From assembly GCA_900553515.1 (NCBI GenBank), contig USDN01000046.1:1-22444 (forward strand): DNA of 22,444 bases, written 5' to 3'. Shown piece by piece: positions 15,974 to 22,444 of the stretch. Position 1 is the stretch's first letter, and every line of letters starts with the position of its first letter. The notes below the pieces were generated by a model. The model was not told the DNA's origin and made no database searches. It worked only from the letters and a program-made list of their open reading frames with translations. A program made the translations under genes and the position numbers. The stretch is from an uncultured Blautia sp. GTDB lineage: Bacteria > Bacillota > Clostridia > Lachnospirales > Lachnospiraceae.

Positions 15974-17356
15974 ATGGCAATCGAATATTTGGGATTAAGC
16001 GAGATAAACGGCCCTCTGGTAGTCCTGGAAGGGGTTAAAAATGCCGCCTATGAAGAAATTGTTGAATTTCATATGGATGACGGCACACAGAAGATCGGCC
16101 GTATTGTAGAAATTTATGAAGATAAAGCCGTGATCCAGGTTTTTGAAGGAACAGATAACATGTCCCTGACAAATACACATACACGACTTACTGGACATCC
16201 TATGGAAATCGGGCTTTCCCCTGATATCCTGGGACGTACCTTTAACGGAATCGGAGAGCCTATCGACGGCCTTGGAGAGATCACTCCTGAGGTGAAGCTG
16301 AATATCAACGGTCTTCCTCTGAATCCGGTTTCCCGTGAATATCCACGAAACTATATCAACACAGGTATCTCTGCCATCGACGGACTGACTACGCTGATCC
16401 GCGGGCAGAAGCTTCCTATTTTTTCCGGAAACGGTCTTCCACACGACAAACTTGCTGCACAGATCGTACAGCAGGCTTCTCTGGGAAGTGATTCCGATGA
16501 AAATTTTGCCATTGTTTTTGCTGCAATGGGTGTAAAATATGACGTAGCTGAGTTTTTCCGCCGTACCTTTGAGGAAAGCGGCGCTTCTGACCATGTTGTC
16601 ATGTTCCTGAACCTGGCAAACGATCCTGTAGTGGAGCGTCTTCTTACTCCGAAGATTGCCCTTACTGCCGCTGAGTATCTTGCTTTTGAAAAAGGAATGC
16701 ACATTCTGGTTATCCTGACGGATATCACCTCCTTCTGCGAGGCTATGCGAGAGGTGTCCTCCTCCAAGGGAGAAATCCCTTCCCGAAAAGGTTATCCGGG
16801 ATATCTTTACAGTGAGCTTGCCACTCTTTATGAGCGTGCCGGTATCGTTCAGGGCGGAACCGGATCTGTTACACAGATTCCTATCCTGACTATGCCTAAT
16901 GATGATATCACACATCCTATCCCTGACCTTACCGGATATATCACAGAGGGACAGATCGTTCTGGACCGTCAGCTCCACGGACAGGCAGTCTACCCGCCGA
17001 TCAATGTGCTTCCGTCCCTTTCCCGTCTGATGAAGGACGGTATTGGAGAAGGATTTACCAGAGAGGATCATCAGGATGTAGCTAACCAGCTTTTCTCCTG
17101 TTATGCAAAGGTAGGCGACGCCAGAGCCCTTGCTTCCGTTATCGGTGAAGACGAGCTTTCCCCTCTGGATAAACAGTATCTGGTGTTTGGTAAAGCATTT
17201 GAGGCTGAATTTGTCGGACAGACAGAAACCGAAAACAGAAGTATTACAGAAACTCTGGATAAAGGCTGGGAACTTCTGGGACTTCTTCCAAAAGATGAGC
17301 TTGACCGAATCGATACCAGGATCCTGAACAAATACTATAAAGAAACTGTCCGCTAA
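15974..17356 (+). CDS. ntpB: V-type ATPase regulatory subunit B
   Basis: This 460-residue nucleotide-binding but non-catalytic head subunit has a degenerate P-loop, seen as FSGNGLPHDKLAAQI. Typical blocks include GRTFNGIGEPIDG, INTGISAIDGLTTLIRGQKLPIFSG, DITSFCEAMREVSSSKGEIPSRKGYPGYLYSELATLYERAG and NVLPSLSRLMKDGIG. It alternates with subunit A in the hexamer. It is 17 bases from A, with an AGGAGG site. Confidence 0.98.
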   Translation: MAIEYLGLSEINGPLVVLEGVKNAAYEEIVEFHMDDGTQKIGRIVEIYEDKAVIQVFEGTDNMSLTNTHTRLTGHPMEIGLSPDILGRTFNGIGEPIDGLGEITPEVKLNINGLPLNPVSREYPRNYINTGISAIDGLTTLIRGQKLPIFSGNGLPHDKLAAQIVQQASLGSDSDENFAIVFAAMGVKYDVAEFFRRTFEESGASDHVVMFLNLANDPVVERLLTPKIALTAAEYLAFEKGMHILVILTDITSFCEAMREVSSSKGEIPSRKGYPGYLYSELATLYERAGIVQGGTGSVTQIPILTMPNDDITHPIPDLTGYITEGQIVLDRQLHGQAVYPPINVLPSLSRLMKDGIGEGFTREDHQDVANQLFSCYAKVGDARALASVIGEDELSPLDKQYLVFGKAFEAEFVGQTETENRSITETLDKGWELLGLLPKDELDRIDTRILNKYYKETVR

Positions 17357-17391
17357 AAAGCAGAGAACAAACAATCAACGGAGGTGATTTC

Positions 17392-18018
17392 TTGGATCCG
17401 AATACCTTTCCCACCAAGGGAAACCTTATACTTGCCAAAAACTCTCTGGCGCTTTCCCGCCAGGGCTTTGAGCTGATGGACAAAAAAAGAAACATCCTTA
17501 TCAAGGAAATGATGGATCTCATCGATCAGGCAAAGGATATCCAGACACAGATCGATGAAACCTTCCGGACTGCTTACCGGGCTCTTCAGAAAGCCAATAT
17601 GGAGATCGGTATTGCATTTGTGCAGCAGATCTCCTACACAGTGCCTGTAGAAAACTCCATCCGTATTAAAACGCGGAGCGTTATGGGTACAGAGATTCCT
17701 CTGGTGGAATATGATGCCAAAAGCACCAATACTCCTACTTACGCCTATTACAGCACAAAGATGTCCCTTGATCAGGCAAAGGCAGAATTTGAAAAAGTAA
17801 AAGAGCTTTCTATCCGGCTTTCTATGATCGAAAATGCCGCCATCCGCCTTGCCGCCAATATCAAAAAGACACAGAAACGTGCCAATGCGCTGAAGAACAT
17901 CACAATCCCCAGGTATGAGGCTCTTACAAAAGATATCCAGAATGCTCTGGAGGAAAAAGAGAGAGAGGAATTCACAAGGCTCAAGGTAATCAAACGAATG
18001 AAACAGAATAACTCCTAA
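17392..18018 (+). CDS. ntpD: V-type ATPase subunit D (central rotor shaft)
   Basis: This 208-residue protein has two long antiparallel helices at the N- and C-terminal ends that form the shaft turning inside the A3B3 head. The N-terminal signature FPTKGNLILAKNSLALSRQGFELMDKKRNILIKEMM is present. It starts at TTG (17392), chosen because GGAGGT ends six bases before it and the protein then begins MDPNTFPTKGNL, as expected. It is the last gene of the operon, followed by a terminator. Confidence 0.96.
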   Translation: MDPNTFPTKGNLILAKNSLALSRQGFELMDKKRNILIKEMMDLIDQAKDIQTQIDETFRTAYRALQKANMEIGIAFVQQISYTVPVENSIRIKTRSVMGTEIPLVEYDAKSTNTPTYAYYSTKMSLDQAKAEFEKVKELSIRLSMIENAAIRLAANIKKTQKRANALKNITIPRYEALTKDIQNALEEKEREEFTRLKVIKRMKQNNS

Positions 18019-18506
18019 AGTTTCAGAGATATACACAGTTATACACAAATCCACCGGAAAGGAGAACATTCTCCCTTCCGGTGGATTTTTCTGTTTTCTT
18101 TATAAAACTACCTGATGTTGATTTTTTCGCCACCTACCACAATATATTGATTTGTTTGTATAACAAAACTTTTTCATATATTGTCAGATAATTTATTTCT
18201 TAAACTATAAAATCTCTCTTTTGTATAAAATATTTCCTTGAATTTTCACATCAGAAAAGTCAATAGATTTTTTTAATTTTTTGTCGAAAAATGTAATTTC
18301 ATGATTATTAACCAAAACATCTGTTTTTTATCCGGTTATGTAAATCAGGTATTCCACATCCCTTTCCTGTGGATAATGTGGATAACTTTGTGCATAACTT
18401 GATTTTATAAGGTTTTCCACGTTTTCTGTTTGTGGAAAACTTTTACACCTCAATGTGTATAATCTACAGCCTTCGACATTCTTTGTGCAATCTGCCAAAC
18501 CCTCGA
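18019..18506. other. Gene-free AT-rich gap with a DnaA-box cluster and Spo0A box
   Basis: No gene is visible in these 488 bases between convergent genes. Six 9-mers match the DnaA consensus TTWTNCACA: TTATACACA on plus at 18039-18047, and five on minus. The five are TTATCCACA at 18368-18376 and again, back to back, at 18377-18385; TTATGCACA at 18389-18397; TTTTCCACA at 18431-18439; and TTATACACA at 18454-18462. The two tandem ones are perfect. A stretch of about 240 bases before them is extremely AT-rich, and TTTGTCGAAAAA (18280-18291) is a perfect Spo0A box. An inverted repeat, GTTTTCCAC/GTGGAAAAC (18412-18440), overlaps one box. This resembles a replication origin or DnaA-titration site, but neither dnaA nor dnaN is nearby. 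Confidence 0.6.
18048..18095 (+). terminator. Intrinsic terminator of the V-type ATPase operon
   Basis: AATCCACCGGAA (18048-18059) pairs with TTCCGGTGGATT (18076-18087), with a further GGAG/CTCC extension inside the stem and a 6-base loop, followed by TTTTTCTGTTTTC. It lies 30 bases after the subunit D stop. Confidence 0.95.
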
Positions 18507-19190
18507 TTATTTCAGATAAGTTCCGACACCAACCGGCGTTTCATAATCATAATCCGAGATTTTGATTCCGGACGCAGAAGTGCTGGCATGGATAATCTTT
18601 CCATCCCCAATGTAAAGAGCCACATGGCTGATCCCACCTCCGTAGAAAACCAGATCCCCTGTTTCAATTTCACTGATCTCTTTTTTCCTGGAAGCATTAA
18701 ACTGTGCAGCCGCCACTCTGGGAAGCTCATATCCGAATTCCTTAAATACAGACATCACAAATCCGGAACAGTCAGCGCCCCTGGTGAGACTGGTGCCACC
18801 ATATACATAAGGATTGCCTTCAAACTGCAGCGCAAAGTCCACAAGCTCTTTCCTTTCCGCCACGCGTTTCCTCTCCACTTTGCGGTTCGTTTCCTCCACC
18901 ATTGCGGCGATCTTTTCCGCACGCTCCGCAGAAGCTCTTCTTTCAGCCGCAATATTTTTCTGTACTTTCAATTCCTGATACTCCTGTCCTTTCTCCTGGG
19001 CATGAGCCGCCATGTCGTTTACCATGGCGGTGATGCTTTCTGTCTCTATTCCTTCGCTGCCATCTGTAAATGTATCCTCTTCCACTGCCGCCTCTGTCCT
19101 TCCATCGCTGAAATCAGCCGCGGAAACACCAGTTAAAGTCATAGAAGTTACACATACACCTAACACTACTGCTGTAATTTTTTTAAACAT
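18507..19190 (-). CDS. Secreted NlpC/P60 peptidoglycan endopeptidase
   Basis: This 227-residue protein has a signal peptide (MFKKITAVVLGVCVTSMTL, probable cut after GVSA) and a charged helical, coiled-coil-like region (about 55-118). A C-terminal NlpC/P60 (C40) domain follows, with catalytic C141 in GADCSGFVMSVF, H189 in GISHVALYIG and H201 in KIIHAS. It should cut within peptide stems of the cell wall. The start at 19190 is preferred to an ATG six codons upstream because an AAAGGAGAG ribosome site lies between the two. A SigA-type promoter and a WalR-like box are directly upstream, as for wall hydrolases of the CwlO/PcsB type. Confidence 0.94.
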   Translation of the reverse strand: MFKKITAVVLGVCVTSMTLTGVSAADFSDGRTEAAVEEDTFTDGSEGIETESITAMVNDMAAHAQEKGQEYQELKVQKNIAAERRASAERAEKIAAMVEETNRKVERKRVAERKELVDFALQFEGNPYVYGGTSLTRGADCSGFVMSVFKEFGYELPRVAAAQFNASRKKEISEIETGDLVFYGGGISHVALYIGDGKIIHASTSASGIKISDYDYETPVGVGTYLK

Positions 19191-19315
19191 TGAACTCTCC
19201 TTTTTCATTCCTGTTCACTTCAGGTTCTGCCGCTGCTTTCTGATCGTTTCTTAAAAATCCGGAACAAACCAGACAAAAAACAAAACAGATAACTCACGGC
19301 TGCATTCAATTGCGT

Positions 19316-19345
19316 ATGTTACCATGAATTTACCTGTTTTGTCAA
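19316..19345 (-). promoter_or_regulatory. Promoter of the NlpC/P60 gene
   Basis: On the minus strand the perfect -35 TTGACA (19340-19345), an 18-base spacer and -10 TAACAT (19316-19321). It gives a leader of about 120 bases. Confidence 0.7.
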
Positions 19346-19350
19346 ATTTT

Positions 19351-19367
19351 ATTACATTTTTGTTACA
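19351..19367 (-). promoter_or_regulatory. WalR (YycF)-type binding site
   Basis: TGTAAC-N5-TGTAAT on the minus strand fits the WalR consensus TGTWAH-N5-TGTWAH at every position. It ends five bases before the -35 box of the NlpC/P60 promoter, a suitable place for activation. WalR is the known master regulator of wall hydrolases in low-GC Gram-positives. Confidence 0.7.
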
Positions 19368-19377
19368 TTAAAACAAA

Positions 19378-20094
19378 CTAAAGTCTTCTCAAAAACTCGT
19401 GATACTTTTGCTTCACTTCCCTTTGTCTGGCCTCGCTTATAGGAAGAACCGCGTTGTTTTCCATCTCAACTCTGTCCGGATAATATCTGCATACTCCATG
19501 AGGATTTATCAGATATGACTGATGGATCCGAATAAAAGGACAGCAGCCTTGTTCCAAATCCTTTTCTATTGTCCCAAGTCGTCCATAGAAAGTATCGTTT
19601 TCCTCCTTTCCATGAAGGATGATCTGCCTTCTGTGGCTTTCAAAATACAGAATATCCCTGAAAGGAATACGAAATGTCGCGTGTCTGCTTGAATAAGTAA
19701 AATAGTGCAAATGCCTCTGTATCCTCTCCAGTGCCCGGGTAAAGTATTCTTCGAACTTTTCTTCATCCAAAGGCTTTTTAAGATATCGAAAAGGCTCTGT
19801 TTCAAACATTTCCGTAAAATAAGTCTCATGAGAGGTTGTGTAAATTACAAGTACTTCCGAAAGCTTCTTCTTTACCTCCCGAACTGTATATATCCCATCT
19901 CTTTTTCCCATTTCAACATCCATGTATACAAGATCATAGAAACTATCATTAAAAACTGCCTGCAGAAAACTTTCCCCATCTGAAAATACTTCTGTATCTA
20001 TTCGGACACCTTCCTTCTTTCCATAATCCAAAATTTTTTCTTCCAATGACGCTGCAAACTGCACATCATCATCACATACAGCAATATTTATCAT
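19378..20094 (-). CDS. LytTR-family response regulator (first copy)
   Basis: This 238-residue regulator of the AgrA/LytR type has an N-terminal receiver with D8-D10, phosphoacceptor D59 (LVYMDVEMG), T87 and K107 (YLKKPLD), and a C-terminal LytTR DNA-binding domain from about 140. The latter shows ILYFESHRRQIILHG and FIRIHQSYLINPHGV. The start at 20094 is preferred to one seven codons earlier because GGGGAGAG lies before it. It is a clear paralogue of the regulator at 21278-21988. No histidine kinase is near it, so its signal is unknown. It is divergent from the sigma/holin pair, which is a natural target. Confidence 0.93.
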   Translation of the reverse strand: MINIAVCDDDVQFAASLEEKILDYGKKEGVRIDTEVFSDGESFLQAVFNDSFYDLVYMDVEMGKRDGIYTVREVKKKLSEVLVIYTTSHETYFTEMFETEPFRYLKKPLDEEKFEEYFTRALERIQRHLHYFTYSSRHATFRIPFRDILYFESHRRQIILHGKEENDTFYGRLGTIEKDLEQGCCPFIRIHQSYLINPHGVCRYYPDRVEMENNAVLPISEARQREVKQKYHEFLRRL

Positions 20095-20186
20095 AATGTG
20101 TCTCTCCCCTTTCATTTGATTGTGTTTCTTACTGAAACATTTTTATTTCTATCCGTTTTTTATCCACTTTATTTTTTTCTCATATG

Positions 20187-20215
20187 ATTATATTTCTCTG
20201 ATTTTTAGTTTCTAA
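20187..20215 (-). promoter_or_regulatory. Possible promoter of the first LytTR gene
   Basis: Minus-strand -10 TATAAT (20187-20192) is perfect; the -35 TTAGAA (20210-20215) at 17 bases is weak, which could fit an activated promoter. I see no convincing SigA promoter for the divergent sigma gene, nor clear LytTR-type repeats, in this 163-base gap. Confidence 0.4.
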
Positions 20216-20257
20216 TTCCGACTGTTTTTTCTTCTTTCTAACAAAAGGAGAAAAATC

Positions 20258-20791
20258 ATGGATACGACTAACTTTATTTCCACTCTCAACCAGGCAAAAC
20301 AGGGAAGCACACAGGCTCAGGAAATGCTAATCCGCAAATTTCTGCCTTTGATACGTAAATATGCATATAAATGTCATGCAATGGAATTTGAAGATGCACA
20401 GCAGGAACTGATCTTTGCTCTTTTAACAGCTGTTCAAACCATAACATACATTCAAAACGAAGGAGAATGTATCCGTTATCTTCAAAAGGGAATACTGAAT
20501 CATTTTAAATATCTTTGCCGTACTTCTATTCGCCATAAGGAATACGAACAAATATCAGCAACAGATAACTTCACCATACTTCCAGCTTATGGGGATTTCA
20601 GCCTTATAGATCTAAATCTTTCACTTGCCCAGTATATGAAATCCCTTTCACCAACCAAACAGAGTATTCTGCAGTACGCACTTATTGATGAATACTCCAG
20701 TTCTGAAATTGCAGCTAAACTACAACTCTCCGTTCAATATGTAAACCGTGTAAAAAAGGAATTTCTGGCAGAAAGGAGAAAATTCACATGA
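20258..20791 (+). CDS. Small sigma-70-family factor, TcdR/UviA-like
   Basis: This 177-residue protein has a sigma region 2-like N-terminal half (about 10-95, with LIRKYAYKCHAMEFEDAQQELIFALLTAV). The C-terminal region 4 helix-turn-helix (about 125-175) has LSPTKQSILQYALIDEYSSSEIAAKLQLSVQYVNRVKKEFL. The length, the lack of regions 1 and 3 and the pairing with a holin match the clostridial group of TcdR, UviA, BotR and TetR, which direct polymerase to toxin or bacteriocin genes. It overlaps the holin gene by four bases (ATGA) and has an AAAGGAG ribosome site. A phage-type late sigma factor is the alternative. Which promoters it reads cannot be told. Confidence 0.8.
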   Translation: MDTTNFISTLNQAKQGSTQAQEMLIRKFLPLIRKYAYKCHAMEFEDAQQELIFALLTAVQTITYIQNEGECIRYLQKGILNHFKYLCRTSIRHKEYEQISATDNFTILPAYGDFSLIDLNLSLAQYMKSLSPTKQSILQYALIDEYSSSEIAAKLQLSVQYVNRVKKEFLAERRKFT

Positions 20792-21261
20792 AATCCGAAC
20801 ATACGATACAACTCCTGTTATCCTGGATAATCACCTGGATCAGCACCAAATTTCAGGCATTTGGCATACTGCTCCTGTGCCTCTTATTCCTTATGTTCAT
20901 TGATTATATCACAGGAATGCTTGCCAGCCGTAAGGAAGGGATTGAACACCCTGACGATACTTCTTACGGATTGAACTCCCAAAAGGGTTTCATAGGAATT
21001 ATGAAAAAAACCGGATGCTGGCTGATCATCTGCAGCGTTTTTTTTGTAGATGAACTACTGCTTCATTCTGCAAAAAGTCTTGGAATCACCTATCCCGGAA
21101 ACCTCTATCTTGGAGTTTTTGTCACCGTATGGTACTCTCTTAATGAAGTATTATCGATTATTGAAAATGCCGGCAGAATAGGTGTGCCCATTCCTCAGAA
21201 ACTTAAGACATACATTTCCATTCTAAAAAAAGAAATTAATGATAAAGACAGCCTTCCGTAA
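20788..21261 (+). CDS. TcdE-type phage holin / toxin-secretion holin
   Basis: This 157-residue protein fits the Phage_holin_4_1 family, which includes C. difficile TcdE. Membrane helices lie at about 5-20, 22-43, 67-85 and 103-125. The family core IDYITGMLASRKEG-x-SYGLNSQKGFIGIMKKTGCW is clear, and the tail is basic and polar (QKLKTYISILKKEINDK). It should form membrane pores for release of a lytic enzyme or a large leaderless protein. It is translated with the sigma factor gene. No endolysin or toxin follows; the gene ends in a terminator against a convergent regulator. Confidence 0.88.
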   Translation: MKSEHTIQLLLSWIITWISTKFQAFGILLLCLLFLMFIDYITGMLASRKEGIEHPDDTSYGLNSQKGFIGIMKKTGCWLIICSVFFVDELLLHSAKSLGITYPGNLYLGVFVTVWYSLNEVLSIIENAGRIGVPIPQKLKTYISILKKEINDKDSLP

Positions 21262-21279
21262 TGGAGCGCTGTCTCTTTT
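21244..21279. terminator. Bidirectional terminator between holin and second LytTR gene
   Basis: AGACAGC (21246-21252) pairs with GCTGTCT (21268-21274), with an inner TTCC/GGAG stem, enclosing the holin stop codon. CTTTT follows on plus and TTTATC on minus. The T tracts are short, so it may act weakly in both directions. Confidence 0.6.
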
Positions 21280-21988
21280 AGTCCAGTCTCAGCAGTTCAT
21301 GTATCTTTTCTTTTACACAAGCTCTGTGTGCAGTACTGACCGTTAATTCTGCTCCATTTTCCATAATGATCTTTGAAGATTGGTATTGGGATATATGATG
21401 ATAGTTTACTAGATATGACTGATGAATCCTGATAAAAGGAACAACGGATTTTTCCAGTTCCTCTTCAACATTTGATAATTTTCCATAGAAATAATCTGTA
21501 CCCTGTTTTGTATAAATATATATTTTACGATATATGCTTTCAAAATAAAGGATATCTTTTAGCCGTATTTTATTTTCCCGATAATGATTTCTATAAGAAA
21601 AATAAAGAATCCTTGTCTCCAGAATATCCAACGCTTTCTTCAGGCATTGCCGAAACTGATCCGGATACAGCGGTTTCTTCAAAAATCCAATTGGACTCAC
21701 CTCAAACAATTGAAGCGCGTATTCTTCATAACCAGAAATATAAATCAGCTGTACATCTTCATCAATTTCTCTGATTGTTTTTGCTGCACGGATACCATCT
21801 ATTTGTTTCATCTCTATATCCATAAAAATAATATCAAAACAGTTTCCCTGTCGCATGGATTCCAACAACGTAGATCCATCAAAATAAACACAGATTTCAA
21901 AAGAATATGCCCTGCCAAAATCCAAAATCATTTCTTCTACCCGCGTTGTAAATACAATGTCATCATCACAAATAGCAACCCTTATCAT
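21278..21988 (-). CDS. LytTR-family response regulator (second copy)
   Basis: This 236-residue protein has the same layout as the regulator at 19378-20094: receiver with D8-D10, phosphoacceptor D57 (IIFMDIEM), S85 and K105 (FLKKPLYP), then a LytTR domain with ILYFESIYRKIYIYT and FIRIHQSYLVNYHH. Shared stretches across the whole length show the two are paralogues. Its ATG at 21988 overlaps the stop of the upstream XRE gene by four bases, so it was translated from the XRE transcript. Because that gene is broken by an IS66 element with a terminator facing this way, its expression may now be reduced or depend on a promoter within the fragment. Confidence 0.93.
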   Translation of the reverse strand: MIRVAICDDDIVFTTRVEEMILDFGRAYSFEICVYFDGSTLLESMRQGNCFDIIFMDIEMKQIDGIRAAKTIREIDEDVQLIYISGYEEYALQLFEVSPIGFLKKPLYPDQFRQCLKKALDILETRILYFSYRNHYRENKIRLKDILYFESIYRKIYIYTKQGTDYFYGKLSNVEEELEKSVVPFIRIHQSYLVNYHHISQYQSSKIIMENGAELTVSTAHRACVKEKIHELLRLD

Positions 21989-22204
21989 TTCTTATCCTCC
22001 AGATATTTATTCAGCATTACCTGAAATGACAGAAGAAATTCTCTTTCCTCTTCATTTAAAGGACGTTGTATTTCAATTGTTAAAGGTTCTTTTCCCTCAT
22101 TCATTGATGAAATACAGCCTTCCAGCAATTCATTTGGCGTAGTATCCAAAATCTGACACAGTCTGATCAGAATATAAAGAGTACAGGTTTTATGCCCATT
22201 TTCA
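21985..22204 (-). pseudogene. XRE-family regulator, N-terminus lost to IS66 insertion
   Basis: Only the last 72 codons remain. The fragment begins ENGHKTCTLYILIRLCQILD, the end of an XRE/Cro helix-turn-helix just after the usual xxIE of the recognition-helix boundary. TTPNELLEG then closes the domain, followed by a polar tail ending LNKYLEDKK. Reading upstream, the frame enters the IS66 end and meets a stop codon within four codons, so there is no intact start here. The missing part would be roughly 35-45 residues, expected on the far side of the IS. The reading end overlaps the second LytTR gene by four bases. Confidence 0.85.
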
Positions 22205-22232
22205 GTAAGCGCTTAATTTTTAGGTATGATAG

Positions 22233-22263
22233 AAAAAATCCCCGACTACTTTTCAGTAGCCGG
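22233..22263 (-). terminator. Terminator at the end of the IS66 transposase
   Basis: On the minus strand CCGGCTACT (22263-22255) pairs with AGTAGTCGG (22250-22242), one G-T pair, loop GAAA, followed by GGATTTTTT. It overlaps the transposase stop and points toward the broken XRE gene, so it should limit read-through from the IS. Confidence 0.88.
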
Positions 22264-22444
22264 AGCACCTTGACAATTCACATATAATTGATTTGATTCA
22301 TTTACACGATGTTCGATTTCAGCTTTGACAGTTTCGTTCCATGGAGCCAGAAGTTCTAATTCATCATCGCTCATCCTATCATTAGGCACTTTTTCCAGCA
22401 GATAAGTAAGATAGTGATAGACGTTTACTCCATTGGCTTTTGCC
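22246..22444 (-). CDS. IS66 transposase TnpC, C-terminal part
   Basis: The last 66 codons are visible; the gene continues past the right edge. The stretch AKANGVNVYHYLTYLLEKVP followed by DDELELLAPWNE is the typical IS66 C-terminal domain found after the DDE catalytic core. The visible part has no frameshift. The gene ends at TAG 22246-22248, within a terminator hairpin and about 40 bases from the IS tip. Confidence 0.92.
   Translation of the reverse strand, partial: AKANGVNVYHYLTYLLEKVPNDRMSDDELELLAPWNETVKAEIEHRVNESNQLYVNCQGAPATEK

Larger units (their letters stand above)
22205..22444 (-). mobile_element. IS66-family insertion sequence, one end only
   Basis: The boundary at 22204/22205 is where the XRE frame breaks. 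The element end reads GTAAGCGCTTAATTTTTAGG on the plus strand, agreeing with the GTAAGCG-type tips common in the IS66 family as I remember them; TAAGCGCTTA is itself a 10-base palindrome. The inside codes for the C-terminus of the transposase. IS66 elements usually make 8-base target duplications, so CATTTTCA (22197-22204) is expected again beyond the far end, outside the window. Confidence 0.85.

Noticed and set aside
15995..17374. Long 459-codon open frame antisense to V-ATPase subunit B
   Set aside because: It follows the subunit B codon pattern on the other strand, has cysteine/serine-rich low-information translation and no family motif.
20155..20167. Additional DnaA box (TTATCCACT)
   Set aside because: It is isolated and misses the last consensus base, so it is not counted with the cluster at 18368-18462.
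20116..20257. LytTR binding repeats upstream of the sigma gene
   Set aside because: GTT-containing words are present, but none are spaced by the roughly 21-base period expected of LytTR direct repeats.
20258..21261. Complete prophage
   Set aside because: Only a sigma factor and a holin are present; no endolysin, structural, integrase or attachment sequences are visible around them.
1..22444. CRISPR array or riboswitch
   Set aside because: No regularly spaced repeats were seen, and no leader has a recognisable conserved riboswitch core.

Overview
The window looks like chromosome from a low-to-mid GC Gram-positive anaerobe of the class Clostridia, most likely the family Lachnospiraceae. This rests on the strong AGGAGG-type ribosome binding sites, a bacterial V-type ATPase operon, a YesM/YesN-type two-component system beside a CUT1 sugar ABC transporter, LytTR regulators, a TcdE-type holin and an IS66 element. 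The genus cannot be fixed from the sequence alone.

Positions 1-8200 hold the 5' part of a tRNA-Lys(CTT) with its promoter. They also hold a compact minus-strand sugar-use operon, in transcription order: solute-binding protein, two permeases, YesM-like kinase, YesN-like AraC regulator, GH30 glycosidase, aldo/keto reductase. Most junctions from the permeases onward overlap or nearly touch. The promoter is visible and has a perfect LacI/CcpA-style palindrome just downstream. A terminator-like hairpin between the binding protein and the first permease probably sets their expression ratio. No ATPase subunit of the transporter is present, as is usual for CUT1 systems that share one encoded elsewhere.

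Positions 8240-9240 hold a 53-residue protein with a strong ribosome binding site and trmB (tRNA m7G46 methyltransferase) with its own promoter and terminator, all on the minus strand.

Positions 9340-18095 hold a complete nine-gene V-type ATPase operon on the plus strand, in the order G/H, C, I, K, F, E, A, B, D, with a promoter and a strong terminator. Subunit I starts at GTG and D at TTG. Subunit K has an unusual layout, with one ion-binding hairpin behind a two-helix N-terminal extension.

Positions 18019-18506 are a gene-free, AT-rich gap between convergent genes. It carries a cluster of sequences matching the DnaA-box consensus (two are perfect tandem copies) and a perfect Spo0A box.

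Positions 18507-22444 form an accessory-looking region. It begins with a secreted NlpC/P60 peptidoglycan hydrolase whose promoter carries a WalR-type box. Next come two paralogous LytTR response regulators bracketing a translationally coupled pair: a small sigma factor of TcdR/UviA size and layout, and a TcdE-type holin. Last is an XRE regulator gene, coupled to the second LytTR gene, that is cut inside its DNA-binding domain by an IS66-family element running off the right edge. The sigma/holin/LytTR module is the strongest candidate for an incompletely described system: a regulated release or lysis cassette whose cargo is not in the window.
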